From contig PAZC01000026.1 in the NCBI GenBank assembly GCA_002716045.1, positions 8,406 to 71,220 on the forward strand: a stretch of DNA of 62,815 nt. Reading direction: 5' to 3'. The position numbers and the translations under genes are program-made. The notes below the pieces were generated by a model. It was not told the origin of the DNA and searched no databases. It saw only the letters and a program-made list of their open reading frames with translations. This stretch comes from Opitutia bacterium. Lineage in GTDB: Bacteria > Verrucomicrobiota > Verrucomicrobiia > Opitutales > Seribacteraceae. Shown in pieces: positions 26,001-35,102 of the stretch (positions are counted from its first letter, which is position 1; each line of letters begins with the position of its first letter).

Positions 26001-27386
26001 ATGAAAAGTATTCTCCTTTCCTTGACTATCCTCATCCTCCTCAACTGTGTGAATTCCTTCGCCGCCGAGGAAAGACCTCCCAATTTCATCATTATTTTCT
26101 GCGACGACTTGGGCTATGCCGACCTCGGATGTTTCGGGGCCGAGAAAATCAAGACGCCCCAGCTAGACCGCATGGCCGCAGAAGGAATGCGCCTGACGAG
26201 TTTCTACTCAACTAGCGGCGTATGCTCCCCCTCGCGTTCCAGCTTGCTCACCGGATGCTATCCACGGCGAGTCAACATGCATGTGAACCAGAAGAACCTG
26301 TGCGTGCTGTTTCCAGCAGACCGAAAAGGTCTCAACCCCAGCGAAACCACCATCGCGGAAACCTTGAAAGGCAAAGGATATGCCACTCTTTGCGTGGGGA
26401 AATGGCATGTCGGAGACCATCCGAACTTCCTGCCCCACAAGCAAGGATTCGACTCCTATTTCGGCATTCCTTACTCCAATGACATGAACCGCAAAGAGGT
26501 GCCGCTCCCCTTGGTGCGCAACGAAAAGGTGATCGAGGCTCCAGTCGACCAAACCACGATCACCTCCCGATACACCAAGGAGGTCGTCCAGTTCATCCAC
26601 GCGAGCAAAGACAAGCCTTTCTTCGTCTACCTGCCGCACACATTCCCCCACGTTCCCCTCTTCGCCAGCCCGCGCTTCAAAGGCAAGTCCGCGCATGGCC
26701 GCTACGGCGACACCATAGAGGAAATCGACTGGTCGACGGGGGAAATACTCAAGGCCCTCAAGGAAGCCAAGGTAGACGAACGAACGCTGGTACTCTTCAC
26801 CTCGGACAACGGATCCCGGCAAAAAGGCAGCAACCTACCCTTGCGGGGGCGCAAGGGGCAAACTTGGGAAGGCGGCCAGCGAGTGCCGTGCGTGGCGCGG
26901 TGGCCGGGCAAGATACCCGCGGACTCCGCGAGCGGTGAGATCATCTCCACCTTGGACCTGTTGCCAACGTTGGCCAAGCTGGCTGGAGCGGATTTGCCCG
27001 ACAACCCGATAGATGGAAAAGACTGCAGCTCAATTCTTCTAGGTAAAAAAGGGGCCAAGGGGCGCACATCCTTTTACTTCTACCAAATGGACCAATTGCA
27101 ATGCGTGCGCGCAGGGAAATGGAAACTCCACCTCGCTCTCGAGAGCAAGAAGCGCAACTGGGGCAAGCCGGAAGGGGAAGTATCGGCCCAATTGTTCGAC
27201 TTGGACGCGGACATAGGAGAAAGCAAAGATGTCTCCGGGCAAAATCCGACCGTGGTGAAACGACTCCTCGCCCTCGCCGAAGAGGCGCGTGAGGAACTGG
27301 GAGACGGCAAGCGTCAAGGCAAAGGCCAACGCAAAGCGGGTTGGGTCAAGGAGCCGTCCCCGCGCCTTATGCAGTCACCGAAATGA
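26001..27386 (+). CDS. Secreted sulfatase, Cys-type
   Basis: 461 residues with a signal peptide (LLSLTILILLNCVNSFAA). Motifs: IIFCDDLGYADLG (metal-binding Asp pair), CSPSR starting at Cys75 (formylglycine site), GKWHVGDHPNF, and FTSDNGS. It is closest in style to N-acetylgalactosamine-6-sulfatase/arylsulfatase A-type members, but the substrate cannot be read from sequence. Its stop overlaps the start of the DMT-type transporter by the ATGA arrangement, suggesting a coupled sulfatase-transporter pair. Divergent from the ThuA-like gene by 150 bases of shared promoter region. Confidence 0.94.
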   Translation: MKSILLSLTILILLNCVNSFAAEERPPNFIIIFCDDLGYADLGCFGAEKIKTPQLDRMAAEGMRLTSFYSTSGVCSPSRSSLLTGCYPRRVNMHVNQKNLCVLFPADRKGLNPSETTIAETLKGKGYATLCVGKWHVGDHPNFLPHKQGFDSYFGIPYSNDMNRKEVPLPLVRNEKVIEAPVDQTTITSRYTKEVVQFIHASKDKPFFVYLPHTFPHVPLFASPRFKGKSAHGRYGDTIEEIDWSTGEILKALKEAKVDERTLVLFTSDNGSRQKGSNLPLRGRKGQTWEGGQRVPCVARWPGKIPADSASGEIISTLDLLPTLAKLAGADLPDNPIDGKDCSSILLGKKGAKGRTSFYFYQMDQLQCVRAGKWKLHLALESKKRNWGKPEGEVSAQLFDLDADIGESKDVSGQNPTVVKRLLALAEEAREELGDGKRQGKGQRKAGWVKEPSPRLMQSPK

Positions 27387-28285
27387 CAGCAGGTCTCGAT
27401 CCCTCGTGGACGCCTCTGCTCCTGGCCCTCGCGGCAGGATTATCTTATGGACTGGCCGCAATCTTTTGCAAGCGAGCCCTGGAAACCGGAGCCGGCACCT
27501 TCCGTTCCCTTGCCTACTCCAACTGGTTCATCACGATCTGCTTCATCCCCTTTCCCCTCTTGGCGGAAAAAGGATTCACTCAAAGCGAGATCGAGCTAGG
27601 CTTCATCTTGGGCGTCCTGTTTTGCGCCTCGCAAGTCAGTTGTTTCCTGGCGCTCAGGAGAGGCGACGCCTCGGTAGCCACCCCCATCTTGGGGACCAAA
27701 ACATTATTCGTGGCGGTCTTCGGGTACTTCATCTATGCCAAGTCGCTACCTGAAAAAACTTGGCTAGCCGCTATTCTTGCAGTGGTCGCGGTAGTTCTCT
27801 TGGGCTGGCCGGCAAAAGGATCCAAGCCTTCCTTTGCGAGCATGGGTCTAGCTCTTCTCACTGCAGCAGGATTCGGTTTAACCGATGCCCTCGTGCCGGA
27901 GTTCGCGAAAAAGGGAGAGGTCGACCCCTTGAACCTGATCTTCATGATGGTATTCGCAGTCGGTCTATTCTCCTTTCTCTTCATTCCCTTGACCAGGGGC
28001 AAGTTTCTCGGCTGGCGGAAAGAAGCCGACAAATGGCTCATTCTCGGAACCATACCTTTGGCCGCGCAAGCCATCCTGATGTCATTGGCAATTGGCTTTT
28101 ACGACGTTCCAACCGAGGCCAACGTATTCTACATGTCGAGAGGACTCTGGAGCGTTCTGTTCGCCGCATGGATCGGACGCATGATCGGAGCAAGCGAGGG
28201 ATCCGCTCCCAAGGCCGTCCTCGTGCGACGACTAATTGGGGCAGCCCTTCTCTTGGCGGGCATCTACTTGGCCCCTACCGGATAG
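27383..28285 (+). CDS. EamA/DMT-superfamily permease
   Basis: 300 residues from the ATG at 27383, overlapping the sulfatase stop by 4 bases. About ten hydrophobic segments in two similar halves (for example ALAAGLSYGLAAIFCKRALE and LALLTAAGFGLTDALVPEFA) are typical of the EamA drug/metabolite transporter superfamily. Substrate is unknown; coupling to a sulfatase suggests uptake or export of a product of polysaccharide breakdown, but this is inference. The next gene is convergent, 7 bases away. Confidence 0.87.
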   Translation: MTAGLDPSWTPLLLALAAGLSYGLAAIFCKRALETGAGTFRSLAYSNWFITICFIPFPLLAEKGFTQSEIELGFILGVLFCASQVSCFLALRRGDASVATPILGTKTLFVAVFGYFIYAKSLPEKTWLAAILAVVAVVLLGWPAKGSKPSFASMGLALLTAAGFGLTDALVPEFAKKGEVDPLNLIFMMVFAVGLFSFLFIPLTRGKFLGWRKEADKWLILGTIPLAAQAILMSLAIGFYDVPTEANVFYMSRGLWSVLFAAWIGRMIGASEGSAPKAVLVRRLIGAALLLAGIYLAPTG

Positions 28286-28292
28286 TTGAAGC

Positions 28293-29222
28293 TCAGTGCA
28301 TTTCCACCGAGCAACTACCGAGCCCCCCCCGGTAGTAGTTGAAGCGAACGTTTGGATGATCGGCCAATAGTGACATCGGCACGGCGGAATCGGCGATGCC
28401 CTTGGAAATCATCAAGGCAGTCAGTCGTTGGCCCAGTGGATTATCATGGGTCCCGGCCTGCCAAATGGAGACGCGCTCCGCCTGCCAGGTCTCCTCGGGC
28501 CCCACCGTGATGGCCTGTTGCGGCACCATCGTGACGTTGCCACCTCCGGAAGTACGGGCATTTTGCGAAAGGGTGATGGGATGCAGTTCCACTATCCGCG
28601 TGGCCAGCTTGCGATACTCGGCTGGGCTCGGCGGCTCGTCCGCGTAGTAGCCCTCTCGACGAAAGGGGTCGTTGAAAGCCCAGTGCTTCACGTCGCCCTG
28701 CCCTCCCTGCATGACGACACAGCGCACACCGTTCCAACTCTCGCGGAACGGAGCCACGTCAGCCTTGGGAAAATGCAGGTTTTCCTCGGGCGGACGCAGA
28801 TCCTCGCGGATACGGTCGAAGCATAGTTCGCGGTCCGCCTTCTCGAAGGAGAGCGGGTGCTCCATGCTTACTTCCTTTTCGTTCTCGTACCATTCGTCCA
28901 TTCCCCAGAAATGAGCATTCTTGAGTGAAATCTCCAATTCGTTCACCAAGCGGGCAACCAGCGGCAACTGTTCGGTGGGACCGATTGGTCCGCATATTCC
29001 GGCCGGATTATCAGCCGTGGCCTGCCTCCATGACTCGACGTATTCCAAGGCCTCGGCCAAATAAAAGTCTTCCAAGGTGTCGTGGAAGCGAACCTCGAAC
29101 CCGGGGCGGGCTAACTCCTGCAAATCCTTTTCACTCAACTTGGCAGCGTCATTGATAAGGTCATCCTCAAGCGTTGTGTAGTCCCACCACTCGGGTGCTA
29201 TGCGGCTCAGTTTACGTGGCAT
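28293..29222 (-). CDS. NagB-like glucosamine-6-phosphate deaminase/isomerase family protein
   Basis: 309 residues. The region [11 protein letters not shown] together with [14 protein letters not shown] and [14 protein letters not shown] fits the NagB/RpiA/PgL sugar-phosphate isomerase fold, where the glycine-rich loop and acidic residues act in ring opening and isomerisation. Strong divergence from E. coli NagB makes the exact reaction uncertain. It is 3 bases after the PIG-L deacetylase gene, forming a deacetylase-deaminase pair that would handle an N-acetylated sugar. Confidence 0.75.
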   Translation of the reverse strand: MPRKLSRIAPEWWDYTTLEDDLINDAAKLSEKDLQELARPGFEVRFHDTLEDFYLAEALEYVESWRQATADNPAGICGPIGPTEQLPLVARLVNELEISLKNAHFWGMDEWYENEKEVSMEHPLSFEKADRELCFDRIREDLRPPEENLHFPKADVAPFRESWNGVRCVVMQGGQGDVKHWAFNDPFRREGYYADEPPSPAEYRKLATRIVELHPITLSQNARTSGGGNVTMVPQQAITVGPEETWQAERVSIWQAGTHDNPLGQRLTALMISKGIADSAVPMSLLADHPNVRFNYYRGGLGSCSVEMH

Positions 29223-29225
29223 GGC

Positions 29226-30029
29226 TCAATCTCCTTTTTCCAAGTTGCGTTCGTATTTCTCGTTCACAAAGCAATCTTTCCGCAAGGCGTCGGCGAGTGG
29301 GTCGACGTCTTCCGTGCTGAACCCGGGATGGTGGTGGCGGCGCCAACCCTCGGCTCTTTCATAGCGACCAGACAAGCGTCCCACTTCACGGTCCAGTTCC
29401 TCCATTCGGGCGAGATATGAATCCAAGCCTTGGCTGGCGTCCAACCAGGAGCGTTGGCTCTCGTGGGCGGACAAGGCAGCTAGTTTTTCATCAGCCACTT
29501 CGGCTACGTCGACGTACAAGCCCGCAGTGACACGCTTGCGCAAGGGATCTCGCAATCCGTAGGGCATGGCATGGTAGAGGACCACCTCCTTAAAGGGAGG
29601 TTCCGTCGGTGGATCAGTTTCGAAATTAGGCATGGAGTGCGTGAAAGCCGCGGTCACCGCGAGGCGGCAAACGTTGACGTGGTCCTCCATGTAGTCATGC
29701 GGAGCATGGGTCAGCACAACATCGGGCGCGACACCGCGTAAGATGGCGGCCAATTTACGCAAATGGCTCGTATCGTAAAGAATCTCCAGATCCTTGGAAA
29801 AGCCTTCATGCCACTTCGCGCCCAATAGCTTGGCCGCTTCCTTGGCCTCTTCGCCTCGGACCTTTGCCGTTTCCTCGGAGCCCATCTTCTGGCTCCCGCA
29901 ATTACCCGACGACACGTTCAGATAATGTGTTTCCCAACCAGCCTGCTTCAAGAGCAGCAAGGTACCACCCATGAGGAACTCGACGTCGTCCGGATGGGCT
30001 GCGACCGCTATGGCTACCTTTGCGCTCAT
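29226..30029 (-). CDS. PIG-L/LmbE family N-acetylglucosaminyl deacetylase
   Basis: 267 residues. The zinc-binding AHPDDVEF motif (residues about 11-18) and the later THAPHDYMEDH segment provide the metal ligands of PIG-L/LmbE deacetylases, which remove the N-acetyl group from GlcNAc-containing sugars or conjugates. Immediately followed by a NagB-like gene, which would fit sequential deacetylation and deamination. No signal peptide is present, so it probably acts in the cytoplasm. The pair is divergent from the PQQ-like gene at 30182. Confidence 0.92.
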   Translation of the reverse strand: MSAKVAIAVAAHPDDVEFLMGGTLLLLKQAGWETHYLNVSSGNCGSQKMGSEETAKVRGEEAKEAAKLLGAKWHEGFSKDLEILYDTSHLRKLAAILRGVAPDVVLTHAPHDYMEDHVNVCRLAVTAAFTHSMPNFETDPPTEPPFKEVVLYHAMPYGLRDPLRKRVTAGLYVDVAEVADEKLAALSAHESQRSWLDASQGLDSYLARMEELDREVGRLSGRYERAEGWRRHHHPGFSTEDVDPLADALRKDCFVNEKYERNLEKGD

Positions 30030-30181
30030 GTGATGGGTTTCGGATGCAGCGTTCGTTGAAAGAAGTGAAGGACTTCATCATAACCGAAAAAGCAAAACAA
30101 GGGTCAACGTCGGATTATCCTTCTTATATACATGCATGGAATAGGCTGGCAAAAATCCTCTAGCCAGACAAATTTCCAGTG

Positions 30182-31399
30182 ATGAAGAACTGCCTGTCAC
30201 TCATATCTTTCGCCGTTGTCCTCCTTGCATCCGCCAAGGCAGACGATTGGCCTGCTTGGCGCGGGGAACTGGGCGATGGCACGATCAATGACAAAAAGGC
30301 GCCAGTCGCCTGGACACTACCCGACGACCTTGTCTGGAAAACACCGATCCCGGGCAAAGGACACGCCTCTCCCATCATAGTAGGCAACCGCATCTACCAA
30401 GTCACCGCAATCGAGGAAAAAGCCGAGCGCCTACTGCTTTGCATCGATCGGGCGAACGGCAAGGAACTATGGCGCAAGGTAATTTTGAAATCGCCTTTGG
30501 AACGGGTGCACCGGCTCAACAGCCGAGCCTCCAGCACGCCCACATCGGACGGCGAGAGCATCTACCTGAGTTTTCTCGACCAGAACAAGATGTTCGTGGC
30601 TGCCTATGACCTCGATGGAAAGAAATTGTGGGAAGTCCGCCCGGGCTTGTTCTCCAGCATACACGGCTACTGCTCGTCCCCCGTGTTGTGGAAAGACAAG
30701 GTCATTGTGAACGGCGATCATGACGGTCCAGGCTATCTCGTGGCCCTCGACAAGAAGACCGGCAAGACGCTCTGGAAAAAAGACCGTCCCAACAACACGC
30801 GCAGTTATTGCACACCGCTCATCCGCACCATCGGAGGAAGAAACCAACTGATCTTGGCGGGCAGCAAATGCGTGGCCAGCTACGATCCCGACACAGGCAA
30901 GCAGCACTGGATCAGCGACGGGCCAACCGAGCAATACGTCGCCTCATTGGTATACAACGGTGACCTTCTCTTCATGACCTGCGGATTCCCCAAGCGCTTC
31001 ATGCAAGGCATCCGTCCCGATGGTTCCGGAAACGTAACCAAGACCCACGTCGCATGGGAAATAACCAAAGGCTGCTCCTACGTACCAAGCCCCGTTGCCA
31101 TCGGTCCCTACTTCATCGTAGTGGCCGACAACGGTGTTGCCAGTTGCCTGGTCGCCAAGACTGGAGAGCGCCTCTGGATGGAGCGCCTCAAGGGCGGCCA
31201 CAGCGCCTCACTCCTGGTCGGCAACGGCCTGGTTTACTTTCTCTCCGACCGCGGCGTCATGACGGTGGTCAAACCCGGCCCAAAGTTCAAGATCGTGGCC
31301 GAGAACGAAGTTGGAGAAGATACTTTCGCCACCCCCGCATTCAGCGACGGCCGCCTCTACTTGCGGGGCGTGAATCACCTTTTCTGCATAGACGGTTGA
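30182..31399 (+). CDS. PQQ-like beta-propeller repeat protein
   Basis: 405 residues from the ATG at 30182; a GTG three bases upstream is also possible. Signal peptide (LISFAVVLLASAKA), first-blade motif DWPAWRGELGDG, then VWKTPIPGKGHASPIIVGNR and repeated ALDKKTGKTLWKKD, SYDPDTGKQHWISD, VAKTGERLWMERL blades. It is the third PQQ-like propeller in the window. It is 25 bases upstream of the DUF1080 gene, so the two probably form an operon and work on the same extracytoplasmic substrate. Confidence 0.9.
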   Translation: MKNCLSLISFAVVLLASAKADDWPAWRGELGDGTINDKKAPVAWTLPDDLVWKTPIPGKGHASPIIVGNRIYQVTAIEEKAERLLLCIDRANGKELWRKVILKSPLERVHRLNSRASSTPTSDGESIYLSFLDQNKMFVAAYDLDGKKLWEVRPGLFSSIHGYCSSPVLWKDKVIVNGDHDGPGYLVALDKKTGKTLWKKDRPNNTRSYCTPLIRTIGGRNQLILAGSKCVASYDPDTGKQHWISDGPTEQYVASLVYNGDLLFMTCGFPKRFMQGIRPDGSGNVTKTHVAWEITKGCSYVPSPVAIGPYFIVVADNGVASCLVAKTGERLWMERLKGGHSASLLVGNGLVYFLSDRGVMTVVKPGPKFKIVAENEVGEDTFATPAFSDGRLYLRGVNHLFCIDG

Positions 31400-31424
31400 A
31401 CAACCTATCCACCCTCAAAAAGAC

Positions 31425-32420
31425 ATGAAGAAACTATCCTTCGTCATTCTCGCCTTCGTCCTCACAGGACCGGGCTCCCTTCACTCCGCCAAGAAGGGCA
31501 ACGCCATAACCGATCCCGCCGCCGCGGCCAAGGATCCGGACTTCGCCATTCAGGGCGAGTACGCCGCATCCGCCGCCATTGGCAAGGGCAGCGGCAGCCA
31601 TGGCCTACAGGTCGTGGCTCTGGGCGACGGTAAATTTCAGGCTGCTTTGTACAAAGGCGGCCTCCCCGGCAGCGGAGCCGAGAACAACGACTTCGTCCTA
31701 CTCAAGGGCGAAACCAAGGACGGCAAGACCATCTTGAAGGCCGCCAGCGGTGAAACCGTGGTCATCAAGGGCGACACCGCGACCGGAACCAAAGGCGACA
31801 AGGAACTTTTCGCCTACGACCGGGTGGAGCGCAAGAGCCCGACCCTCGGCAAAAAGGCACCCAAGGGAGCCAAGGTGCTCTTCGCAGGCAAGAGCACCGA
31901 CCGGTTCTCCGATGGCAAGAAACTGGACGGCGAATTGCTCAAGGAAGGCGTCGTCTCGATGGACTCCTTCGGCGACTTCACGCTCCACCTCGAGTTCCGC
32001 ACCCCCTACAAGCCAAAGACCAAGCCAGGCAGCCAGGATCGAGGCAACAGCGGGGTCTACGTCTTCAACAACTACGAGACTCAGATCCTCGACTCCTTCG
32101 GGATCAAGGGAGAGTTCAATTTCTGCGGCGCCCTCTACCGCAAGAAGCCTCCCGCAGTGAACATGTGCCTACCTCCTCTCACCTGGCAAACCTACGACAT
32201 CAAGTTCACCGCCCCACGCTTCAAGGACGGCAAAAAAATCAAGAACGCGCGCATCACCACGCGCCACAACGGCGTCCTCATCCACAACGACTTCGAACTG
32301 GACAAGGGCACCGGAGCCGGCGGCGGCCGACCCGAAAAGGAAAAAGGCCAAATCCATCTGCAAGGCCACGGCAACCCCGTACGCTTTCAGAATATCTGGC
32401 TGGTCGAAAAGTCAAACTAG
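31425..32420 (+). CDS. Secreted DUF1080 (3-keto-disaccharide hydrolase-type) protein
   Basis: 331 residues. Signal peptide (LSFVILAFVLTGPGSLHSA). Residues from about 150 match the DUF1080 concanavalin-like fold: FAGKSTDRFSDGKKLDG, DSFGDFTLHLEFRTPY, DRGNSGVYVFNNYETQILDS, WQTYDIKFTAPRF and GQIHLQGHGNPVRFQNIW. The N-terminal ~140 residues are an additional Gly/Lys-rich region. DUF1080 members include hydrolases of 3-keto-glucosides, but activity cannot be read here. Its last 9 bases overlap the convergent GYF_2 gene. Confidence 0.9.
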   Translation: MKKLSFVILAFVLTGPGSLHSAKKGNAITDPAAAAKDPDFAIQGEYAASAAIGKGSGSHGLQVVALGDGKFQAALYKGGLPGSGAENNDFVLLKGETKDGKTILKAASGETVVIKGDTATGTKGDKELFAYDRVERKSPTLGKKAPKGAKVLFAGKSTDRFSDGKKLDGELLKEGVVSMDSFGDFTLHLEFRTPYKPKTKPGSQDRGNSGVYVFNNYETQILDSFGIKGEFNFCGALYRKKPPAVNMCLPPLTWQTYDIKFTAPRFKDGKKIKNARITTRHNGVLIHNDFELDKGTGAGGGRPEKEKGQIHLQGHGNPVRFQNIWLVEKSN

Positions 32421-33269
32421 AGCCCTGCAAACGTCATCAAAGGGTGGTTGGGGAGATGGGGGGGCGAACCCTGGAACTTCCGCAACAGTCACCCAGTTTT
32501 GTCCGTCATGACAGGCCAAGTCTTCCGTTGTGAAATTCCCCTGTTGGACATACTTCCGCAACAGTTCAATGGGGTACGGACCGTACAGCTTACCGTCCTT
32601 ATGGATATACATCCTCGTCCCTTGACCATTGGTCGGCGACACGGGAGGGGGGAGCATCCACGATTGTTTGCGCTTTTTGATGATTCCAAGAAACTTGCCC
32701 ACCTGAAACCAATGAATGATCCAGCAAACAAAGCCGACCGCAATTACACCGTAGGCGAGCTCAAGGGAAAATAAGGAGAAAATCAAACTGACACTAAAGC
32801 AGATGGGGTAAGCCAGACCCACAGTGTATCCGCCGGAGCACTCCCGTGAAATGCCCAATGCGGCATATTCTTTCTTAACGGAATTGGCCAACTTGATCAC
32901 AGTCAAAAAAATCCAGTATAAGTTGAAAATCGGGATAAGGTTCAACCATACCAAGTGGGGGGAATTCATCTCGCAGTTCTCCGGCGAGCATGCATCGAAG
33001 GTTCGCTTGAGCGTGCCTAGATACAGCTTGTACAAAACAATCAATACGAAAAACAACAGCCCAGAATACAGTAAGGCCATAAAGCCCAAAGCCAAGAAGG
33101 ACAGGCCAGAATCCAAAAACCCATCCCCGAGACCGCCAAAATCGAAACCAAGATCAATCGCAAAGCGCATTATCCAAATAAATACATTAGATTGATTTAA
33201 ATCAAGTAAACACCAGAAGTCAGGATGAGGTGGAGTAGTGGGCGTGAAGTACTCACTGCTTGAGGTCAT
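32412..33269 (-). CDS. Membrane protein with C-terminal GYF_2 (DUF4339) domain
   Basis: 285 residues from the ATG at 33269; an internal ATG at 33170 would give 252 residues and is equally credible, since neither has a clear ribosome site. About four hydrophobic segments lie between residues 55 and 195. The C-terminal ~55 residues (MYIHKDGKLYGPYPIELLRK ... DGQNWVTVAEVPGF) match the GYF_2 domain, typical of membrane proteins in Planctomycetes-Verrucomicrobia-Chlamydiae, thought to bind proline-rich peptides. Function unknown. Confidence 0.8.
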   Translation of the reverse strand: MTSSSEYFTPTTPPHPDFWCLLDLNQSNVFIWIMRFAIDLGFDFGGLGDGFLDSGLSFLALGFMALLYSGLLFFVLIVLYKLYLGTLKRTFDACSPENCEMNSPHLVWLNLIPIFNLYWIFLTVIKLANSVKKEYAALGISRECSGGYTVGLAYPICFSVSLIFSLFSLELAYGVIAVGFVCWIIHWFQVGKFLGIIKKRKQSWMLPPPVSPTNGQGTRMYIHKDGKLYGPYPIELLRKYVQQGNFTTEDLACHDGQNWVTVAEVPGFAPPSPQPPFDDVCRALV

Positions 33270-33394
33270 GGCGACAGGCCAAATAGAGCTGCAGCTCAGC
33301 CGAAAGCCCCTCTACTGAAAAGACAAAGGTGAGCAGCGAAAACATGAAAGGTTTATTTGCTTCATGATCACAAATTGAAAAAACCACACTTGAG

Positions 33395-34240
33395 TTAACC
33401 TGCGGCGAGGCATTGCCGCAAACGTTCCTCAAGTATCTCGAGAACCAGCGGATGATCGCCCAAGGGGTCGGTGAGGAAGGTCTGGAGACCGGGGCGGACC
33501 TGCTCCGCATGCCGGCAAATATTAGCGACGTCGCCATCGGGACCGGCATGCCTGCCAGGGGAAAGAAAGAGTTGGGCCACCACTACTTGGTGTGATGGGC
33601 AAGCTTCTTGGTCTTGCAGGAGATTCTCCAGCAGCGGCTCGTTGAAATCATATTCTGGCTTGGGCCGACGCTCCATCGAACAAGTCTTCACTTGAATCAC
33701 TTCACTCGCCATCAAGTCTCGAAGTTGTTGACCGACGTTCTCACGCACGGCATGCACTTCGGGAACCGGAGTACCATGATCAACCAAGGCAATAAGAGGC
33801 TGCTCGAGACATTCCCTTTCAATAACCTCGTTGATTCTTTCGCTCAGGGCGCGAGCCAATCTAGTGTCTTCCGCTTGGTGGAGACAGGGAGCCACTCTGA
33901 CCCGCATATCGGGCCATTTGAGACGAAGTTCTTCCAGTTGGTCTGACAGCCATTGAGTAATGCCAAGGCTCGGCCCGAGGAAAAAAGGCAGCACGATGAA
34001 ATCTCTTTCGCCACGTTCCAGGCATTTGCCCAACTCGGTCAACAAAACCGTTCCCGGGTCGCCGCCGCTCACACGGTCGGAATGAAGAAGGCCCACCGGG
34101 AGCACAACGCGGGCAGCATTTTGACCGAGAGCGGCCGCAGTGAGTCTCAATGCTCGAATTGCCAATGGAGACAAGGAACCGTTGTCACAGAGAAAGATAA
34201 TGGGGCTTTCTTCTTCGCGTTTAACTAAGTTCCTTTGCAT
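33395..34240 (-). CDS. CbiX/sirohydrochlorin chelatase-like protein
   Basis: 281 residues from the ATG at 34240. Two CbiX-like halves are visible: IIFLCDNGSLSPLAIRAL ... FIVLPFFLGPSLGI in the N-terminal part and LIALVDHGTPVPEVHAVREN ... VVVAQLFLSPGRHAGPDGDV in the C-terminal part, the latter holding the conserved DHGTP and GRH metal-binding histidines. In the first half the usual HG(T/S) is replaced by DNGS, so only one of the two sites looks complete. The natural reaction is metal insertion into sirohydrochlorin (cobalt, iron or nickel). No other cobalamin gene is nearby. Confidence 0.78.
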   Translation of the reverse strand: MQRNLVKREEESPIIFLCDNGSLSPLAIRALRLTAAALGQNAARVVLPVGLLHSDRVSGGDPGTVLLTELGKCLERGERDFIVLPFFLGPSLGITQWLSDQLEELRLKWPDMRVRVAPCLHQAEDTRLARALSERINEVIERECLEQPLIALVDHGTPVPEVHAVRENVGQQLRDLMASEVIQVKTCSMERRPKPEYDFNEPLLENLLQDQEACPSHQVVVAQLFLSPGRHAGPDGDVANICRHAEQVRPGLQTFLTDPLGDHPLVLEILEERLRQCLAAG

Positions 34241-34331
34241 CGAATGAAAAAAAGAACTTGCGGTCACATCGTCGAGGGTTTACTTGAACGTTATCTAGTG
34301 GAAGCTAGTCTATCAAAGTAGAGGGAGGTTT

Positions 34332-34925
34332 ATGATGATGAAAAAAATTATGACGTTTGCTGCATCTTGCAGCGTATTATGGGCAGTCGGATCCGGTTGC
34401 TCCAAAAAACCGGATCCCACTCCGGAAGAAACCGCCTTGTTGCGAAGCGGAGGGAAAAATCCTGGCTTCGTGGATGACGGAGCAACGGGAGGAGCCGGAG
34501 GAGAAATCATCGGTCAACCAATGCCTTTGGACGGACTGGAAGAGCGAGAGGGTCTTGATTTCAGCAAATTCGATGAAGATGATTTCCTGAGAAATCGCTT
34601 CACCCCAGTTTACTTTGGGTTCGACCAGTATTCGGTGGATGCAGCGGAACGCGACAAGATCAGTGACGTGGCTGACTGGATGAAAAAAGAAACAAACGCT
34701 CACCTTTTGATCGAAGGTCATTGCGACTACAAGGGCACTCCCGAGTATAACAAATCCCTCGGGGACCGAAGAGCCGCTAGCGTGATGCAATATTTAATAG
34801 ATTTGGCAGTGGATCCCGATCGCATACAAATCCTGTCGGTCGGCGATGAAGGCAAGATCGAGGGAAGCGATGAGCAGATGCAAATGGACCGCAGGGCTCA
34901 TTTCGTAGTGATCAAAGGGTCCTAA
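34332..34925 (+). CDS. Pal/OmpA-family peptidoglycan-associated lipoprotein
   Basis: 197 residues. Signal peptide ending in VGSGC gives a lipoprotein; the C-terminal OmpA-like domain has YFGFDQYSVDAAERDKI, LLIEGHCDYKGTPEYNKSLG and DRRAASVMQYLIDLAVDPDRI, matching Pal. It anchors the outer membrane to peptidoglycan. Three successive ATG codons (34332, 34335, 34338) follow a GGGAGG site at 34323-34328; the third has the best spacing. No tol genes are adjacent in the window. A strong hairpin terminator follows. Confidence 0.9.
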   Translation: MMMKKIMTFAASCSVLWAVGSGCSKKPDPTPEETALLRSGGKNPGFVDDGATGGAGGEIIGQPMPLDGLEEREGLDFSKFDEDDFLRNRFTPVYFGFDQYSVDAAERDKISDVADWMKKETNAHLLIEGHCDYKGTPEYNKSLGDRRAASVMQYLIDLAVDPDRIQILSVGDEGKIEGSDEQMQMDRRAHFVVIKGS

Positions 34926-34953
34926 GGGCACCTAGCCTTTTCTTTGCTTTGAC

Positions 34954-34984
34954 AAAGCCCGCCCCATTGCGTGGGGCGGGCTTT
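34954..34984 (+). terminator. Strong stem-loop terminator after the Pal gene
   Basis: Perfect 12-bp stem AAAGCCCGCCCC/GGGGCGGGCTTT with a 7-base loop (34966-34972), located 28 bases after the Pal stop and containing A/T ends on both strands, so it could work in either direction. Confidence 0.85.
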
Positions 34985-35102
34985 ATTGTGCCTGAAGGGT
35001 GGAATTTGCGGGAGGAAAGAAGACCGATGGAGCTTTTTCAAGAAGTCACAGAAAAAACCTGCCTTGGCTTGCATCATCGAAAAGTTCAGGTTGAATGAGG
35101 AA

